A stretch of 64,000 nucleotides of DNA from Burkholderia lata (GCF_902499335.1 NZ_CABVQK010000013.1:1-64000), one strand, 5' to 3'. Counted from the first letter of the stretch, positions 8,998-18,516 are shown. Notes: generated from the letters alone by a model not told the origin. Numbers and translations: made by a program.

Positions 8998-9435
8998 CTA
9001 CTGCGCGCTCCACTGGAATGCGGTTTTCGCGCCGCCTTTCGCGCCGACCGTGATGGCGCGGGATTCCTCGTTGCCCTGGTACGACGCGTAAACCGTATAG
9101 CGGCCCGGCGGCACCTTCACGAGCATGTACGGCCCGCGCGCGTCGGTCTTCAGCACTTCGGTGCCCTTGCCGTCGACGATCCGCACATGGACGTCGGCCA
9201 GGAACTCGCCACCCTTGCCGGTGAACCGCAGCGCCAGCGGCCAGCTCGGCTCGTTGCGCTGGAACGCCGTCGATTCGTCCTGCCCGACGCCGCCGGACAC
9301 GAAGGTGACGTCGCCCTGCTGGCGCGCGGCGGGCAAGCCGTCCGACTGCGCGTACGCGCCGGTCGCTCCGGCTGCGAGGCCGGCGGCCAGCGCCGCGGCG
9401 ACGGCAAATCGGGACACGTTGCGTAGATATTGCAT
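8998..9435 (-). CDS. Small exported protein with carboxypeptidase-regulatory-like fold
   Basis: 145 residues. The ATG at 9435 is preceded by AAGGAGAGAG and starts a signal peptide ending about AYA-Q (residues 1-30). The mature part includes 'FLADVHVRIVDGKGTEVLKTDARGPYMLVKVPPGRYTVYASYQG', which resembles the beta-sandwich of carboxypeptidase-regulatory-like/Cna-B domains. No catalytic residues or partners are evident. It sits just downstream of the HtrA-type protease gene on the same strand and has its own terminator, so co-expression with the protease is possible but the gap contains no clear promoter call. Function unknown. Confidence 0.75.
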   Translation of the reverse strand: MQYLRNVSRFAVAAALAAGLAAGATGAYAQSDGLPAARQQGDVTFVSGGVGQDESTAFQRNEPSWPLALRFTGKGGEFLADVHVRIVDGKGTEVLKTDARGPYMLVKVPPGRYTVYASYQGNEESRAITVGAKGGAKTAFQWSAQ

Positions 9436-9539
9436 GGCTCTCTCCTTGGGGTCGGAACACATACAGGGCGCGGCGTCACGCGTTCGAACGGCGGCGGCGC
9501 CCGCCGCGGCCGGCCTGGCCGGCCGTCGGCCGTGGCCGG

Positions 9540-11024
9540 TCAGCTCAGGTCGACCGGCACGAAGATCTGTGCATTATCGCGCTGGATCAGCAGAGCAAGA
9601 CTGTTGCCCGCGCCCTTGACCGCGTCGCGCAACTGCTCGGGGCTCGTGACCGGGCGGCCGTTGACCGCGAGGATCACGTCGCCGGGCTGGATGCCCGCGT
9701 TGGCGGCCGGTCCGCCGGCCTGCTGCACGATCAGGCCGTGCGACACGTTGTCGGCACTGCGCTCCTGCGGCGACAGCGGACGCACCGCGACACCCAGGCG
9801 CCCTTGCTCGACCGGGCCGCCGTCGTTCGACGCGAGCTTCGCGTCGGCCATCGCGCCGAGCGTCACGCTGATCGACTTCTTCGACTTGTCGCGCCAGATC
9901 TGCAGGTCGGCCTTCGAACCCGGCTTCAGGTTCGCGATCTGCGCGGGCAGCGACGTCGAATCGGCAACCGGCGAGCCGTTGACCGACAGGATCACGTCAC
10001 CCGGCTGCAGGCCGGCCTTCGCGGCCGGGCCGTTCGGGTCGACCGAGCTGACGAGCGCGCCATCCGGTTTCTGCAGTCCGAACGAGCTCGCGAGCGTCTG
10101 GTTCAGCCCCTGCACGGCGACGCCGAGACGGCCGCGGCTCACGTGGCCCGTCTTCACGAGTTCGTCCTTCACCTTGATCGCCTCGTTGATCGGGATCGCG
10201 AACGACAGGCCCTGGAAGCCGCCCGTCTGCGAGTAGATCATCGAGTTGATGCCGATCACCTCGCCCTGCAGGTTGAACAGCGGGCCGCCCGAGTTGCCGG
10301 GGTTCACCGGCACGTCGGTCTGGATGAACGGCGTGTAGTTCTCGTCCGGCAACGCGCGCGACTTCGCGCTGATGATGCCCGACGTGACCGTGTTGTCGAA
10401 GCCGTACGGCGAACCGATCGCGACGACCCACTGACCGACCTTGCTCTGCGCCGGATCGCCGATCTTCACGGTCGGCAGGCCGCTCGCGTCGATCTTCAGC
10501 ACCGCGACGTCGGACTGCTTGTCCGCGCCGACGACCTTCGCCCGGTATTCGCGCTTGTCGGTCAGCTTGACCGTGACGACGTTCGCGCCGTCGATCACGT
10601 GCGCGTTGGTCAGGATGTACCCGTCGGAGCTGATGACGAACCCGGAACCGAGGCTCGCGCTCGGCTGGTCGTCCGGCTGCGCGTCACCGCCCATGCCCGG
10701 CACCTGGCCATAGAAGTGCTTGAAGAACTGGTAGAACGGGTCGCTCGGATCGATCGGCAGCTGCGGCTGCGGCACGCGCCGCGATACCTGCTTCACGACG
10801 TGCTTCGCGCTGATGTTCACGACCGCGGGGCCGTAGGTCTCGACGAGCCCGGAGAAATCGGGGATGCCGGTCTTGGCGGCGGCTTCGGCCGGCATCAGCG
10901 CGGCAGCCTGCGCGGGCGTAATGATCTGCGGATCGGCGCGGCGGGTGCCGGCGACATAACCGGCGGACAGGGCGGCCGCCACGGCGACCGCGACGGCGCC
11001 GCGCGCAAGGAATCGGGTGTTCAT
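9540..11024 (-). CDS. htrA: HtrA/DegP-type periplasmic serine protease (Do family)
   Basis: 494 residues, standard for Do/MucD proteases. The N terminus has an uncleaved-anchor or signal segment (about residues 5-26). The catalytic triad is visible: His142 in 'LTNAHVIDGA', Asp172 in 'KQSDVAVLKID', Ser245 in 'NPGNSGGPLFN'. Two PDZ domains follow (about 290-380 and 400-490; 'PGDVILSVNGSPV' and 'PGDVILAVNGRPV'). By family it degrades or refolds damaged envelope proteins. A sensor kinase and response regulator gene pair lies upstream on the same strand 100 bases away, an arrangement I remember for the stress- and virulence-linked htrA locus of B. cenocepacia. The RBS is AGGAGG. Confidence 0.95.
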   Translation of the reverse strand: MNTRFLARGAVAVAVAAALSAGYVAGTRRADPQIITPAQAAALMPAEAAAKTGIPDFSGLVETYGPAVVNISAKHVVKQVSRRVPQPQLPIDPSDPFYQFFKHFYGQVPGMGGDAQPDDQPSASLGSGFVISSDGYILTNAHVIDGANVVTVKLTDKREYRAKVVGADKQSDVAVLKIDASGLPTVKIGDPAQSKVGQWVVAIGSPYGFDNTVTSGIISAKSRALPDENYTPFIQTDVPVNPGNSGGPLFNLQGEVIGINSMIYSQTGGFQGLSFAIPINEAIKVKDELVKTGHVSRGRLGVAVQGLNQTLASSFGLQKPDGALVSSVDPNGPAAKAGLQPGDVILSVNGSPVADSTSLPAQIANLKPGSKADLQIWRDKSKKSISVTLGAMADAKLASNDGGPVEQGRLGVAVRPLSPQERSADNVSHGLIVQQAGGPAANAGIQPGDVILAVNGRPVTSPEQLRDAVKGAGNSLALLIQRDNAQIFVPVDLS

Positions 11025-11124
11025 CGTAGGACCTCCTCTTTGTTAGGACGCAGCGTAACGACCCTGACTTAAAGGAGGCTTAATCAGCCCTAAGCGGCCG
11101 CCGGCGCCCGCCCGGCGCCGTTCT

Positions 11125-12471
11125 TCACACGGATTCGGACGGTTGCGGCGCCTCGGCCGGCATCTCGGCGCCGCGGAACACGACGCTGACGAGCAGGCCG
11201 CCCGCGGCCGCGTCGCCGAGCGACACCGTCGCGCCCTGCTGCGCGGCCACGCGCTTGACGATCGCAAGCCCGAGCCCGCTGCCCGCCACGTCGGTGCGCG
11301 CCCGCGCGGAGCTGTCGCGGTAGAAGCGGTCGAACACGCGCTCGCGCTCGTCGGCCGGAATGCCGGGCCCGCTGTCGCCGATCTGCACGCACGCGCGGCC
11401 GGCTGCGTCGCGGATCAGCGACACGTCGATGCGGCCGCCGTCCGGCGTGTACTTCACCGCGTTGTCGAGCAGGTTGCCGAACATCACGCGCAGCGCGCCG
11501 ACGTCCGCGACGACGCTCGCCGCGCGCGTCTCCTCGAAGCCGAGATCGATGTCGCGCCGCTGCGCGAGCGGCGCAAGCGCGGCCACGCATTCGGCGAGCA
11601 ACGCCTGCAGGTCGACCGGCTCGCGCATCGTCGCGCCGTCCGGTTCGGCGCGTGCGAGCGCGAGCAGTTGCTCCGTGAGACGTGTCGCACGCGACACGCC
11701 ATCCTGGAGATCCGCGACCGCCTCGCGGCGCGATGCGTCGTCCTTCGCGCGGGCGACGAGCTGCGCCTGGATCTGCACGGCCGCGAGCGGCGTGCGCAGT
11801 TCGTGCGCGGCGTCGGCCACGAAGGCCTTCTGCGTATCGAGCGCGGCCGACAACCGCGCGAGCAGCCCGTTCAGCGCCCGCACGAGCGGCTGCACCTCGA
11901 GCGGCAGGCGCCCATCAGGCAGCGGATCGAGCGCTTCCGGCCGGCGCGCCTCGACCGCGCGCGTCACGCGGCCGAGCGGCGCGAGCCCGCGCCCGACGAT
12001 CACCCACACGGCCGCGCCGAGGAACGGCAGCAGCACGATCAGCGGCCACAGCGTGCGCAGCGCGACGTTCGCCGCGAGCCGGTTGCGCACCGACAGCGGC
12101 TGCGCGAGCTGCACGACGTTGTCGCCGACGATCGCGCCGTACACGCGCCATTCGCCGCGATCGGTGCGTTCGGTCGAGAAGCCGAGCTCGGCACGCGGCG
12201 CGATCGGCGCACGCGGATGCGAGAAGTACATCAGCACGCCGTTGCGGTTCCAGATCTGGATCACGATGCCTTCGTCGCCGTTGGTGCGCGAGCCGAACAC
12301 CTGCGAGAACGGCTCGGACGGCAAGGCCGCCGCGATTTCCTGCAACTGGTAGTCGAACAGTTCGTTCGCTTCGGCGAGCGCCTGCCGGTAGATGAGCCAG
12401 CCCGCGATGCCCACGCCCGCGACGACGATCGCGAGCAGCCAGATCAGCAATTGATGACGAATCGACCTCAC
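11125..12471 (-). CDS. Sensor histidine kinase, QseC-like, of the htrA cluster
   Basis: 448 residues. Order: first transmembrane helix (about 7-27), periplasmic sensor region to about 155, second helix ('LWPLIVLLPFLGAAVWVIVG'), HAMP-like linker, dimerisation domain with the phosphorylated His in 'VADAAHELRTPLAAVQ', and ATPase domain with N box 'LLDNAVKYTPDGG' and G boxes 'GDSGPGIPADE' and 'GSGLGLAIVKRVA'. It begins 3 bases after the stop of the response regulator, so the two are translated together. The signal is unknown; position next to htrA suggests envelope stress. Confidence 0.92.
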   Translation of the reverse strand: MRSIRHQLLIWLLAIVVAGVGIAGWLIYRQALAEANELFDYQLQEIAAALPSEPFSQVFGSRTNGDEGIVIQIWNRNGVLMYFSHPRAPIAPRAELGFSTERTDRGEWRVYGAIVGDNVVQLAQPLSVRNRLAANVALRTLWPLIVLLPFLGAAVWVIVGRGLAPLGRVTRAVEARRPEALDPLPDGRLPLEVQPLVRALNGLLARLSAALDTQKAFVADAAHELRTPLAAVQIQAQLVARAKDDASRREAVADLQDGVSRATRLTEQLLALARAEPDGATMREPVDLQALLAECVAALAPLAQRRDIDLGFEETRAASVVADVGALRVMFGNLLDNAVKYTPDGGRIDVSLIRDAAGRACVQIGDSGPGIPADERERVFDRFYRDSSARARTDVAGSGLGLAIVKRVAAQQGATVSLGDAAAGGLLVSVVFRGAEMPAEAPQPSESV

Positions 12472-12474
12472 GCG

Positions 12475-13137
12475 TCAGCTTTCCTTGACGACCATGTAGC
12501 CGAGCCCGCGCACGTTGCGGATCAGGTCCGAGCCGAGCTTCTTGCGCAGCGCGTGGATGTAGACCTCGACCGTGTTGCTGCCGATCTCCTCGCCCCAGCC
12601 GTACATCTTCTCCTCGAGCTGGCTCTTCGACAGCACCGCGCCGGGCCGCGCGAGCAGCGCCTCGAGCAGGGCGAACTCGCGCGCGGACAGCGCGACGGGC
12701 ACGCCGTCGAGCGTCACCTGATGCGAAGCGGGATCGAGCGTCAGCGCGCCGTGGCGGATCAGCGATTCGCTGCGCCCGGCCTGGCGGCGGATCAGCGCGC
12801 GCATCCGCGCGCCCAGTTCATCGAGATCGAACGGCTTGACGAGGTAGTCGTCGGCGCCCGCGTCGAGCCCCTTCACGCGATCGGCCACCGCGTCGCGCGC
12901 GGTGACGATCAGCACCGGCAGCGCCAGCCCGCGCGCGCGCAACGTGCGCAGCACGTCGATGCCGTCGCGCTTCGGCAGGCCGAGATCGAGCAGCAGCAGG
13001 TCGTACGTCTCGCCGCCGAGCGCCGTCAGTGCGGCATCGCCGTCCTGCACCCAGTCGACCGCAAAGCCGTCCGAGCGCAGCGCCTTGCGCACGCCTTCGG
13101 CAATCATTCGATCATCTTCGACAAGCAGAATCCGCAT
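12475..13137 (-). CDS. OmpR-family response regulator of the htrA cluster
   Basis: 220 residues. Receiver domain about 1-115 with the acidic pocket 'EDD' at 7-9, phospho-acceptor Asp51 in 'LLLLDLGLPKRDGID' and Lys in 'LVKPF'. The C-terminal winged helix (about 125-218; 'LSAREFALLEALLARPGAVLSKSQLEEKMYGW', 'SNTVEVYIHALRKKLG') is of the QseB/OmpR type. It partners the kinase that follows 3 bases downstream. It is the first gene of the regulator-kinase pair and lies back-to-back with dacB, whose start is about 190 bases away. Confidence 0.93.
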   Translation of the reverse strand: MRILLVEDDRMIAEGVRKALRSDGFAVDWVQDGDAALTALGGETYDLLLLDLGLPKRDGIDVLRTLRARGLALPVLIVTARDAVADRVKGLDAGADDYLVKPFDLDELGARMRALIRRQAGRSESLIRHGALTLDPASHQVTLDGVPVALSAREFALLEALLARPGAVLSKSQLEEKMYGWGEEIGSNTVEVYIHALRKKLGSDLIRNVRGLGYMVVKES

Positions 13138-13323
13138 CGGGACAGGTATCCATGGGGCGAGTCAAACACGCCGACCATTGTAGCGCCGCGAACCGGGCGC
13201 GCGGCACCGTGCAATGCAACAGAAAGGCGGATTGCAAGGGGGCTGTCCGGACTTGTCTCTACAATGTGCGCTTTCGCGCCGCGCGCGCCCTGCCCGAACG
13301 TCGTGCTTCTCCCGTATTCGCTC

Positions 13324-14856
13324 ATGCCGATTTCCGATCTTTCCACCCGGTTCGCCCCCCGCGCCCGCGTCTGCCTGCGGGCAGCCGCCATCGTCGCCAC
13401 CTGCACTGCCCTCGCCTTCGCGCCTGCCGCGCAGGCCCGCAAGAAATCCCACAAGGAAGCGCGCAAGACCACGGTCGTGTCGCCCGCCGCGCGCGCGGCC
13501 GGCCTGCCGGCGTCCGTGCTCGTCGCACTGCAGCGCGCGAAGGTGCCGGCGTCGGCGATGAGCGTCGTCATCGAGCGCGTCGGCGATCCGGAGCCGCTGA
13601 TCTCGTGGAATGCGAGCCGGCCGATGCTGCCCGCCTCGACGATGAAGCTCGTGACGACCTTCTCGGGCCTGTCGATCCTCGGCCCCGACTACCGCTGGCG
13701 CACGACCGCCTACACGGACGGCACGATCGACCCCGACGGCACGCTGCAGGGCAACCTGTACATCAAGGGCACCGGCGATCCGAAGCTCGTGCCCGAAGAG
13801 CTGATCGACCTCGTCGACAAGCTCCGCAAGGCCGGCGTCAAGCGCGTGGCCGGCGGCCTCGTGCTCGACAAGAGCTACTTCGCGGCGTCGACGCGCGATC
13901 TCCCTTCGTTCGACGATGACGCGAGCGCGCCGTACAACGTCGGCCCCGATCCGCTGCTGTACGCGTTCAAGGCCGTGTCGTTTACGGTCACGCCGGGCGA
14001 CGACGGCAAGGTGGCCGTCGACGTGCTGCCGCCGCTCGCGGATCTGTCGATCGACAACCAGCTGGTCGAAGGCACGGGCTCGTGCAGCGCGGCCGCCGCG
14101 GCCGCGCGCCCGACGCTGACGGCCGGCAGCGGGATCATGACCGCGTCGTTCGCCGGCGACTATCCGCTGCGCTGCGGCGCGCACACGACCAACCTCGCGA
14201 TCCTCGATCACACGACGTTCTTCGCGCGCGGCTTCCTCGCGCTGTGGCAGCAGGACGGCGGCACGATCACGGGGCCGGTGAGCGAAGGCAAGGTGCCGAC
14301 CACCGCACGGCCCCTCGCCGTGCATCACAGCCCGGTGCTCGGCAGCATCGTCTACGACATCAACAAGTTCAGCAACAACGTGATGGCGCGCAACCTGTTC
14401 CTGACGATCGGCGCAGCCAGCGGCAAGCCGCCCGCGACGCCCGAGCAGTCGAGCCGTGCGATCCAGGCGTTCCTGCAGAAGAACGGCATCGCGATGCCCG
14501 ACCTCGTGCTCGAAAACGGCTCGGGCCTGTCGCGCGAAGAGCACGTGAGCGCACAATCGCTCGCCGCGCTGCTGCAGGCCGCGAACGCGAGCCCCGTCGC
14601 GCAGGCCTTCATCGATTCGCTGCCGATCGCCGGCATCGACGGCACGATGAAGAACCGCCTCACCAACGCCGGCGTGCTCGGCAACGCGCACATCAAGACC
14701 GGCACGCTGCGCGACGTGCGCGCGATCGCCGGCTACGTCGCCGGCGCCGACGGCCAGAGCTACATCGTCGTCAGCTTCATCAACGACGATCACGCGGAAG
14801 CCGCACGCGCCGCGCACGACTCGCTGCTCGAGTGGATCTACGCGGGCGCGCACTGA
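13324..14856 (+). CDS. dacB: D-alanyl-D-alanine carboxypeptidase/endopeptidase (PBP4, DacB)
   Basis: 510 residues. The ATG at 13324 starts a signal peptide (residues 1-37, ending AQA); in-frame starts further upstream lack a signal context. The three active-site motifs of class C penicillin-binding proteins are present: SxxK at Ser105-Lys108 ('ASTMK'), SxN at Ser350-Asn352 ('FSNNVMAR'), KTG at Lys458 ('HIKTGTLRD'). The long insert between motifs 1 and 2 (about 240 residues) is typical of PBP4. It acts in the periplasm on peptidoglycan stem peptides and cross-links. Monocistronic; the next gene is 398 bases away. Confidence 0.92.
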   Translation: MPISDLSTRFAPRARVCLRAAAIVATCTALAFAPAAQARKKSHKEARKTTVVSPAARAAGLPASVLVALQRAKVPASAMSVVIERVGDPEPLISWNASRPMLPASTMKLVTTFSGLSILGPDYRWRTTAYTDGTIDPDGTLQGNLYIKGTGDPKLVPEELIDLVDKLRKAGVKRVAGGLVLDKSYFAASTRDLPSFDDDASAPYNVGPDPLLYAFKAVSFTVTPGDDGKVAVDVLPPLADLSIDNQLVEGTGSCSAAAAAARPTLTAGSGIMTASFAGDYPLRCGAHTTNLAILDHTTFFARGFLALWQQDGGTITGPVSEGKVPTTARPLAVHHSPVLGSIVYDINKFSNNVMARNLFLTIGAASGKPPATPEQSSRAIQAFLQKNGIAMPDLVLENGSGLSREEHVSAQSLAALLQAANASPVAQAFIDSLPIAGIDGTMKNRLTNAGVLGNAHIKTGTLRDVRAIAGYVAGADGQSYIVVSFINDDHAEAARAAHDSLLEWIYAGAH

Positions 14857-15254
14857 CGCTTCCGCGCACCGCGACTCGGTGCGGTGGCGCCGGCTGCCGG
14901 CTCGCGTCGACCTGCACCGGCCACGGGGCGGCACCGCACAGCGGGTCGCCCTGTCTTGCGGTCGGGGCGGCCTGCCGCCGCCCCCCGCACACCGAATCCC
15001 GTCCCCTCCGGTTTGAAACGGCAGCCGCCACCCGCGCGCGACGCACCGCGCGCCAACCGCGCCCACAAAACAGGGCCACACCGCCCGGCCCCGTGCCGCA
15101 CGGCTTCCGTAAAAACCCTGTCCTCAGAGGGAACCCTCTACGCTCCCCCCTCGCCTAGCGCGTGGCGATTGCGTAGGCTGTTGGCCTGACCGATACATAC
15201 AACGGGCCATACGCCCGGCCTCAAGGCTTGCAGGGGAAAGAAGGAGACACGCCC
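14857..15254. other. Non-coding stretch upstream of the fatty acid hydroxylase-family gene
   Basis: Very GC-rich 398-base gap. It contains a short perfect hairpin AGAGGGAACCCTCT (15126-15139). Low-complexity frames here on both strands are Arg/Pro-rich and show no coding signal. A weak TTGCGT...GATACAT promoter-like pair lies near 15168-15200. Confidence 0.4.
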
Positions 15255-16169
15255 ATGCGATTCGACGTCGAATTGCTTCTGCTCGCGCTGGCGCCCGTCT
15301 TCCTGCTCTGCATCGCGTGGGAGGCCTGGCACCTCGCCCGCACTCGTGCGCAGGACCACGTCTATGCGTGGCGCGACACGCTGTGCAACGCGGCGCTCGC
15401 GCTGATGCACCAGGGCGCCGACAAGATCGCGTGGCTGTTCGTGATCCCCGTCTATGCGTACTGCTACCAGCACTATCGCCTGTTCACGTGGCACGACGGC
15501 TGGCTGTCGTTCGCGGTGCTGTTCGTCGCGCAGGATTTCCTCTACTACGTGTTCCATCGTGCGAGCCATCGCGTGCGCTGGCTGTGGGCCGCGCACGTCG
15601 TGCACCACTCGTCCGAGCGGATGAATTTCTCGACCGCGTTCCGCCAGAGCCTGATGTACCCGGTCGCGGGAATGTGGGTGTTCTGGCTGCCGCTCGCGTT
15701 CGCCGGCTTTCCGCCTCAACAGGTCGTCGGTATCGTGCTGATCAACCTCGCGTTCCAGTTCTTCGTGCACACGCAGGCAATCGGCAAGCTGGGCTGGCTC
15801 GAATACGTGCTGAACACGCCGTCGATCCACCGCGCGCACCATGCGCGCAACCCGCGCTACATCGACCGCAATTACGCAGGCGTCCTTGTGATCTGGGATC
15901 GCCTGTTCGGCAGCTTTGTCGAGGAAACGCCCGACGATCCGCCGCAGTACGGGATCGTCGAGCGGCTCGGCTCGAACAACCCGCTCGTCGCGACGTTCCA
16001 CGAGTGGGTATCGATGGCCGGCGACGCGTTGCGCGTCGACGGCTGGCGCAACAAGCTGCGCGCGATTTTCGGCCCGCCCGAGTGGGCGAGCGCTTATCAT
16101 GCGCAGATTGCCGAGGCCGCGAACCCTGATCCACGCACCGTGCCGCTTGCGGCTGCGCGAGACCAATAA
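15255..16169 (+). CDS. Fatty acid hydroxylase/sterol desaturase-family membrane protein
   Basis: 304 residues. The ATG at 15255 follows AAGGAG. Four or more membrane segments are evident. The iron-binding histidine clusters of the family are present: 'FHRASHRVRWLWAAHVVHHSSE' (HxxxH and HxxHH types), and 'IHRAHHARNP' plus a later His. These di-iron integral-membrane enzymes hydroxylate or desaturate lipids; the bacterial members of this subgroup have mostly undefined substrates. It is followed by a GDSL lipoprotein gene 95 bases later on the same strand. The best guess is a lipid-modifying oxygenase in the inner membrane; substrate unknown. Confidence 0.88.
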   Translation: MRFDVELLLLALAPVFLLCIAWEAWHLARTRAQDHVYAWRDTLCNAALALMHQGADKIAWLFVIPVYAYCYQHYRLFTWHDGWLSFAVLFVAQDFLYYVFHRASHRVRWLWAAHVVHHSSERMNFSTAFRQSLMYPVAGMWVFWLPLAFAGFPPQQVVGIVLINLAFQFFVHTQAIGKLGWLEYVLNTPSIHRAHHARNPRYIDRNYAGVLVIWDRLFGSFVEETPDDPPQYGIVERLGSNNPLVATFHEWVSMAGDALRVDGWRNKLRAIFGPPEWASAYHAQIAEAANPDPRTVPLAAARDQ

Positions 16170-16264
16170 ACCGTTTCAGCCAACGGCCGCCGCGCAGCCC
16201 GGAACCGAGCAGGCACGCGGCAGATGAGAAACACATCAGGCCATATCTACGAGGAGATCGAACG

Positions 16265-17395
16265 ATGCAGACACAACAACACGCACCTTCCCGCACCCGT
16301 CAGCGCATGCTGCGCACCGCGCAAGTCGCGATCGCCGGCGCCGCGCTCGCGCTGCTCGCCGCATGCGGCGGTGGTGACGACAACAACAGCAACAGCGCAT
16401 CGAACACGCCGCCGTCGGGCGTGAAAATGCAGCTCGTATCGTTCGGCGACAGCCTGTCCGACGCGGGCACCTACTCGCAGATCAAGCTCGGCTTCGGCGG
16501 CGGCCGCTTCACGACCAACCCGGGCCAGGTGTGGACGCAGAACGTCGCGCAGTACTACGGCGACACGCTGCAGCCCGCGAACCAGGGCGGTTTCGGCATT
16601 CCGCTGCAGGCCACCGGCGGTCTCGGCTACGCACAGGGCGGCTCGCGCGTGACGCTGCAGCCGGGCATCGGCCATGCGGACGCCAGCGTGCCGAACGCCG
16701 ACTACGCGCAAGCGACCACGACGCCGATCGCCGACCAGGTCAAGCAATACGTGTCGCAGCACGGCAGCTTCAACGCCGGCCAGATCGTGCTGCTGAACGG
16801 CGGCGCGAACGACATCTTCTACCAGGTCGCGGCGCTGCAGGCCGGCGCGATCACGCCGACGCAACTGCAGCAGAACATCGGCGCCGCCGCGCAACAGCTC
16901 GCGGGCATCGTGCAGCAGATCGTCGCCGCCGGCGCGACGCACGTGTTCGTGTCGAACGTGCCGGATATCGGCGGCACGCCGCTCGCGCTGCAAGGCGGCT
17001 CGCAGACGACCCTCACGCAACTGTCGATGCTGTTCAACGGCACGCTCGCCGCGACGCTGCAGGCACTCAAGGTCGACACGACCAAGTACGTGCTGCTCGA
17101 CACGTTCACGTGGCAGGACGGCATCCTCGCGAACTACAAGGCGAACGGCTTCGCCGTGTCGAACACCGACACCGCCTGTAACCTGAAGGCGATGGTGCAG
17201 GCTGCCACGCAGTATGGTGTCGCGAATGCGACCGCATTCGGCTCGTCGCTGTTCTGCTCGCAGCAGACCTACACGGTCGCGAACGCGGACCAGACCTACA
17301 TGTTCGCCGACACGGTCCACCCGACGACGCGCCTGCATGCGCTGTTCGCGCAGTACGTCGAGCAGCAGATCGCGAAGTCCGGCGTCGGCAAGTAA
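16265..17395 (+). CDS. SGNH/GDSL-family esterase lipoprotein
   Basis: 376 residues. The signal peptide ends LLAAC with lipidated Cys34, then a Gly/Asp/Asn/Ser-rich linker. The GDSL block 'VSFGDSLSDAG' carries nucleophile Ser63; the Asn block is 'LNGGANDIFYQ'; the C-terminal Asp-x-x-His is Asp349/His352 in 'ADTVHPTTRLHALFA'. This is the SGNH hydrolase layout close to the passenger domains of autotransporter esterases, but there is no beta-barrel translocator here; it is a stand-alone lipoprotein. It probably hydrolyses lipid or acyl esters at the cell envelope. Followed by a strong terminator. Confidence 0.9.
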   Translation: MQTQQHAPSRTRQRMLRTAQVAIAGAALALLAACGGGDDNNSNSASNTPPSGVKMQLVSFGDSLSDAGTYSQIKLGFGGGRFTTNPGQVWTQNVAQYYGDTLQPANQGGFGIPLQATGGLGYAQGGSRVTLQPGIGHADASVPNADYAQATTTPIADQVKQYVSQHGSFNAGQIVLLNGGANDIFYQVAALQAGAITPTQLQQNIGAAAQQLAGIVQQIVAAGATHVFVSNVPDIGGTPLALQGGSQTTLTQLSMLFNGTLAATLQALKVDTTKYVLLDTFTWQDGILANYKANGFAVSNTDTACNLKAMVQAATQYGVANATAFGSSLFCSQQTYTVANADQTYMFADTVHPTTRLHALFAQYVEQQIAKSGVGK

Positions 17396-17420
17396 GCAGC
17401 CGGCCACGCGCCCAAACGAA

Positions 17421-17456
17421 AACGCCCGACCGGTTCGCCGGTCGGGCGTTTTTTCA
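17421..17456 (+). terminator. Terminator after the GDSL lipoprotein gene (probably bidirectional)
   Basis: AACGCCCGACCGG, TTCG loop, CCGGTCGGGCGTT, then TTTTTCATT. On the minus strand the stem is also followed by a run containing TTTTCG, so it may serve the convergent purine operon as well. Confidence 0.88.
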
Positions 17457-17476
17457 TTCCAGTGCCGAAATTGGCG

Positions 17477-18505
17477 TCAGTCGCGCGCTTCGAACGCGGC
17501 CGCCGCACGGCCGAGGCGGTCGTTGACCGCGATCCATTCCACGGTCTCGGGCAGCTTCTCGACGAGAATCCGCGCAACCTGCGCGCGATCGAGCGCACGC
17601 AGCATTCCGTACAGGTCGCGCGCATACGCCTGCGGATCTTCCGGCGCCGCGACGAAATGCACGCCGTCGGCCTGCGCCCAGCGTCCCGCGCGCGATGCTC
17701 GTGCGACGAGCGCGACACGCTCGCCGTCGGTTTGCGCAGCCGCAAGCAGCGGTTCGAGCGCGTCGAACGGCAGCAGCGCGAGCGGCGTGCGCGGTGCGTA
17801 ATGCGCCTTCAGCGTGCCCGACGCGCGCGGTGCGGTCGCGTCGCTGCCGTCCGGCAGCCGCGGCGCGCGGCCGAGCACATCGGCAATCTGCTGCGGCGTC
17901 ACGTGGCCCGGGCGCAGCAGCGCCGGGAAACCGCGCGACAGGTCGAGAATCGTCGATTCGATGCCGACTTCCGATGCGCCGCCGTCAAGCACGTGCACGG
18001 TGTCGCCGAATTCGTCGCGCACGTGCTGTGCGGTGGTCGGGCTCACATGGCCGAACCGGTTCGCGGACGGCGCAGCCACGCCGCCATGCCCGCCGCGCCG
18101 TGCGCTGAACGCGGCCAGCAGTGCCTGCGCGACCGGATGCGACGGGCAGCGCAGCCCGACCGAATCCTGGCCGCCGCTCACGGCGTCCGGAATGCGCGCA
18201 TGACGCTTCAGGATCAGCGTCAGCGGGCCCGGCCAGAAAGCATCGATCAACGCCTGCGCGTCGGCCGGCAGATCGTCGGCCCAGTAACCGGGATCGCCGC
18301 CCGGCGGCAGATGCACGATCACCGGATGATTCGCGGGCCGCCCCTTCGCCGCGTAGATGCGCGCGACGGCCTCGGGATTCGCCGCGTCACCGCCAAGCCC
18401 GTAGACGGTTTCGGTCGGAAATGCGACGAGCTGGCCCGCATCGAGCAGCGCGGCGGCCGCGTCGATCTGCGCGGCCGTCACGGAGTTCGGGAGATCGATG
18501 GACAT
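17477..18505 (-). CDS. tsaC: Threonylcarbamoyl-AMP synthase (Sua5/YrdC type)
   Basis: 342 residues. YrdC domain about 8-205 ('GQLVAFPTETVYGLGGDA', 'KGRPANHPVIVHL', 'WPGPLTLILKR', 'AAPSANRFGHVSPTTAQHV', 'GIESTILDL'), then the Sua5 C-terminal domain (about 220-342, starting 'ASGTLKAHYAPRTPL'). The two-domain Sua5 form makes L-threonylcarbamoyladenylate from Thr, bicarbonate and ATP, the first step of the t6A37 modification of ANN-decoding tRNAs. It starts 11 bases after purK stops, making it the last gene of a purC-purE-purK-tsaC unit. Confidence 0.93.
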   Translation of the reverse strand: MSIDLPNSVTAAQIDAAAALLDAGQLVAFPTETVYGLGGDAANPEAVARIYAAKGRPANHPVIVHLPPGGDPGYWADDLPADAQALIDAFWPGPLTLILKRHARIPDAVSGGQDSVGLRCPSHPVAQALLAAFSARRGGHGGVAAPSANRFGHVSPTTAQHVRDEFGDTVHVLDGGASEVGIESTILDLSRGFPALLRPGHVTPQQIADVLGRAPRLPDGSDATAPRASGTLKAHYAPRTPLALLPFDALEPLLAAAQTDGERVALVARASRAGRWAQADGVHFVAAPEDPQAYARDLYGMLRALDRAQVARILVEKLPETVEWIAVNDRLGRAAAAFEARD

Positions 18506-18516
18506 CGGCTGGCGCC

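Noticed and set aside
11143-13323. Open plus-strand frame continuous with dacB for over 2 kb upstream
   Set aside because: It is antisense to the kinase and regulator genes and has no family similarity; dacB with its signal peptide starts at 13324.
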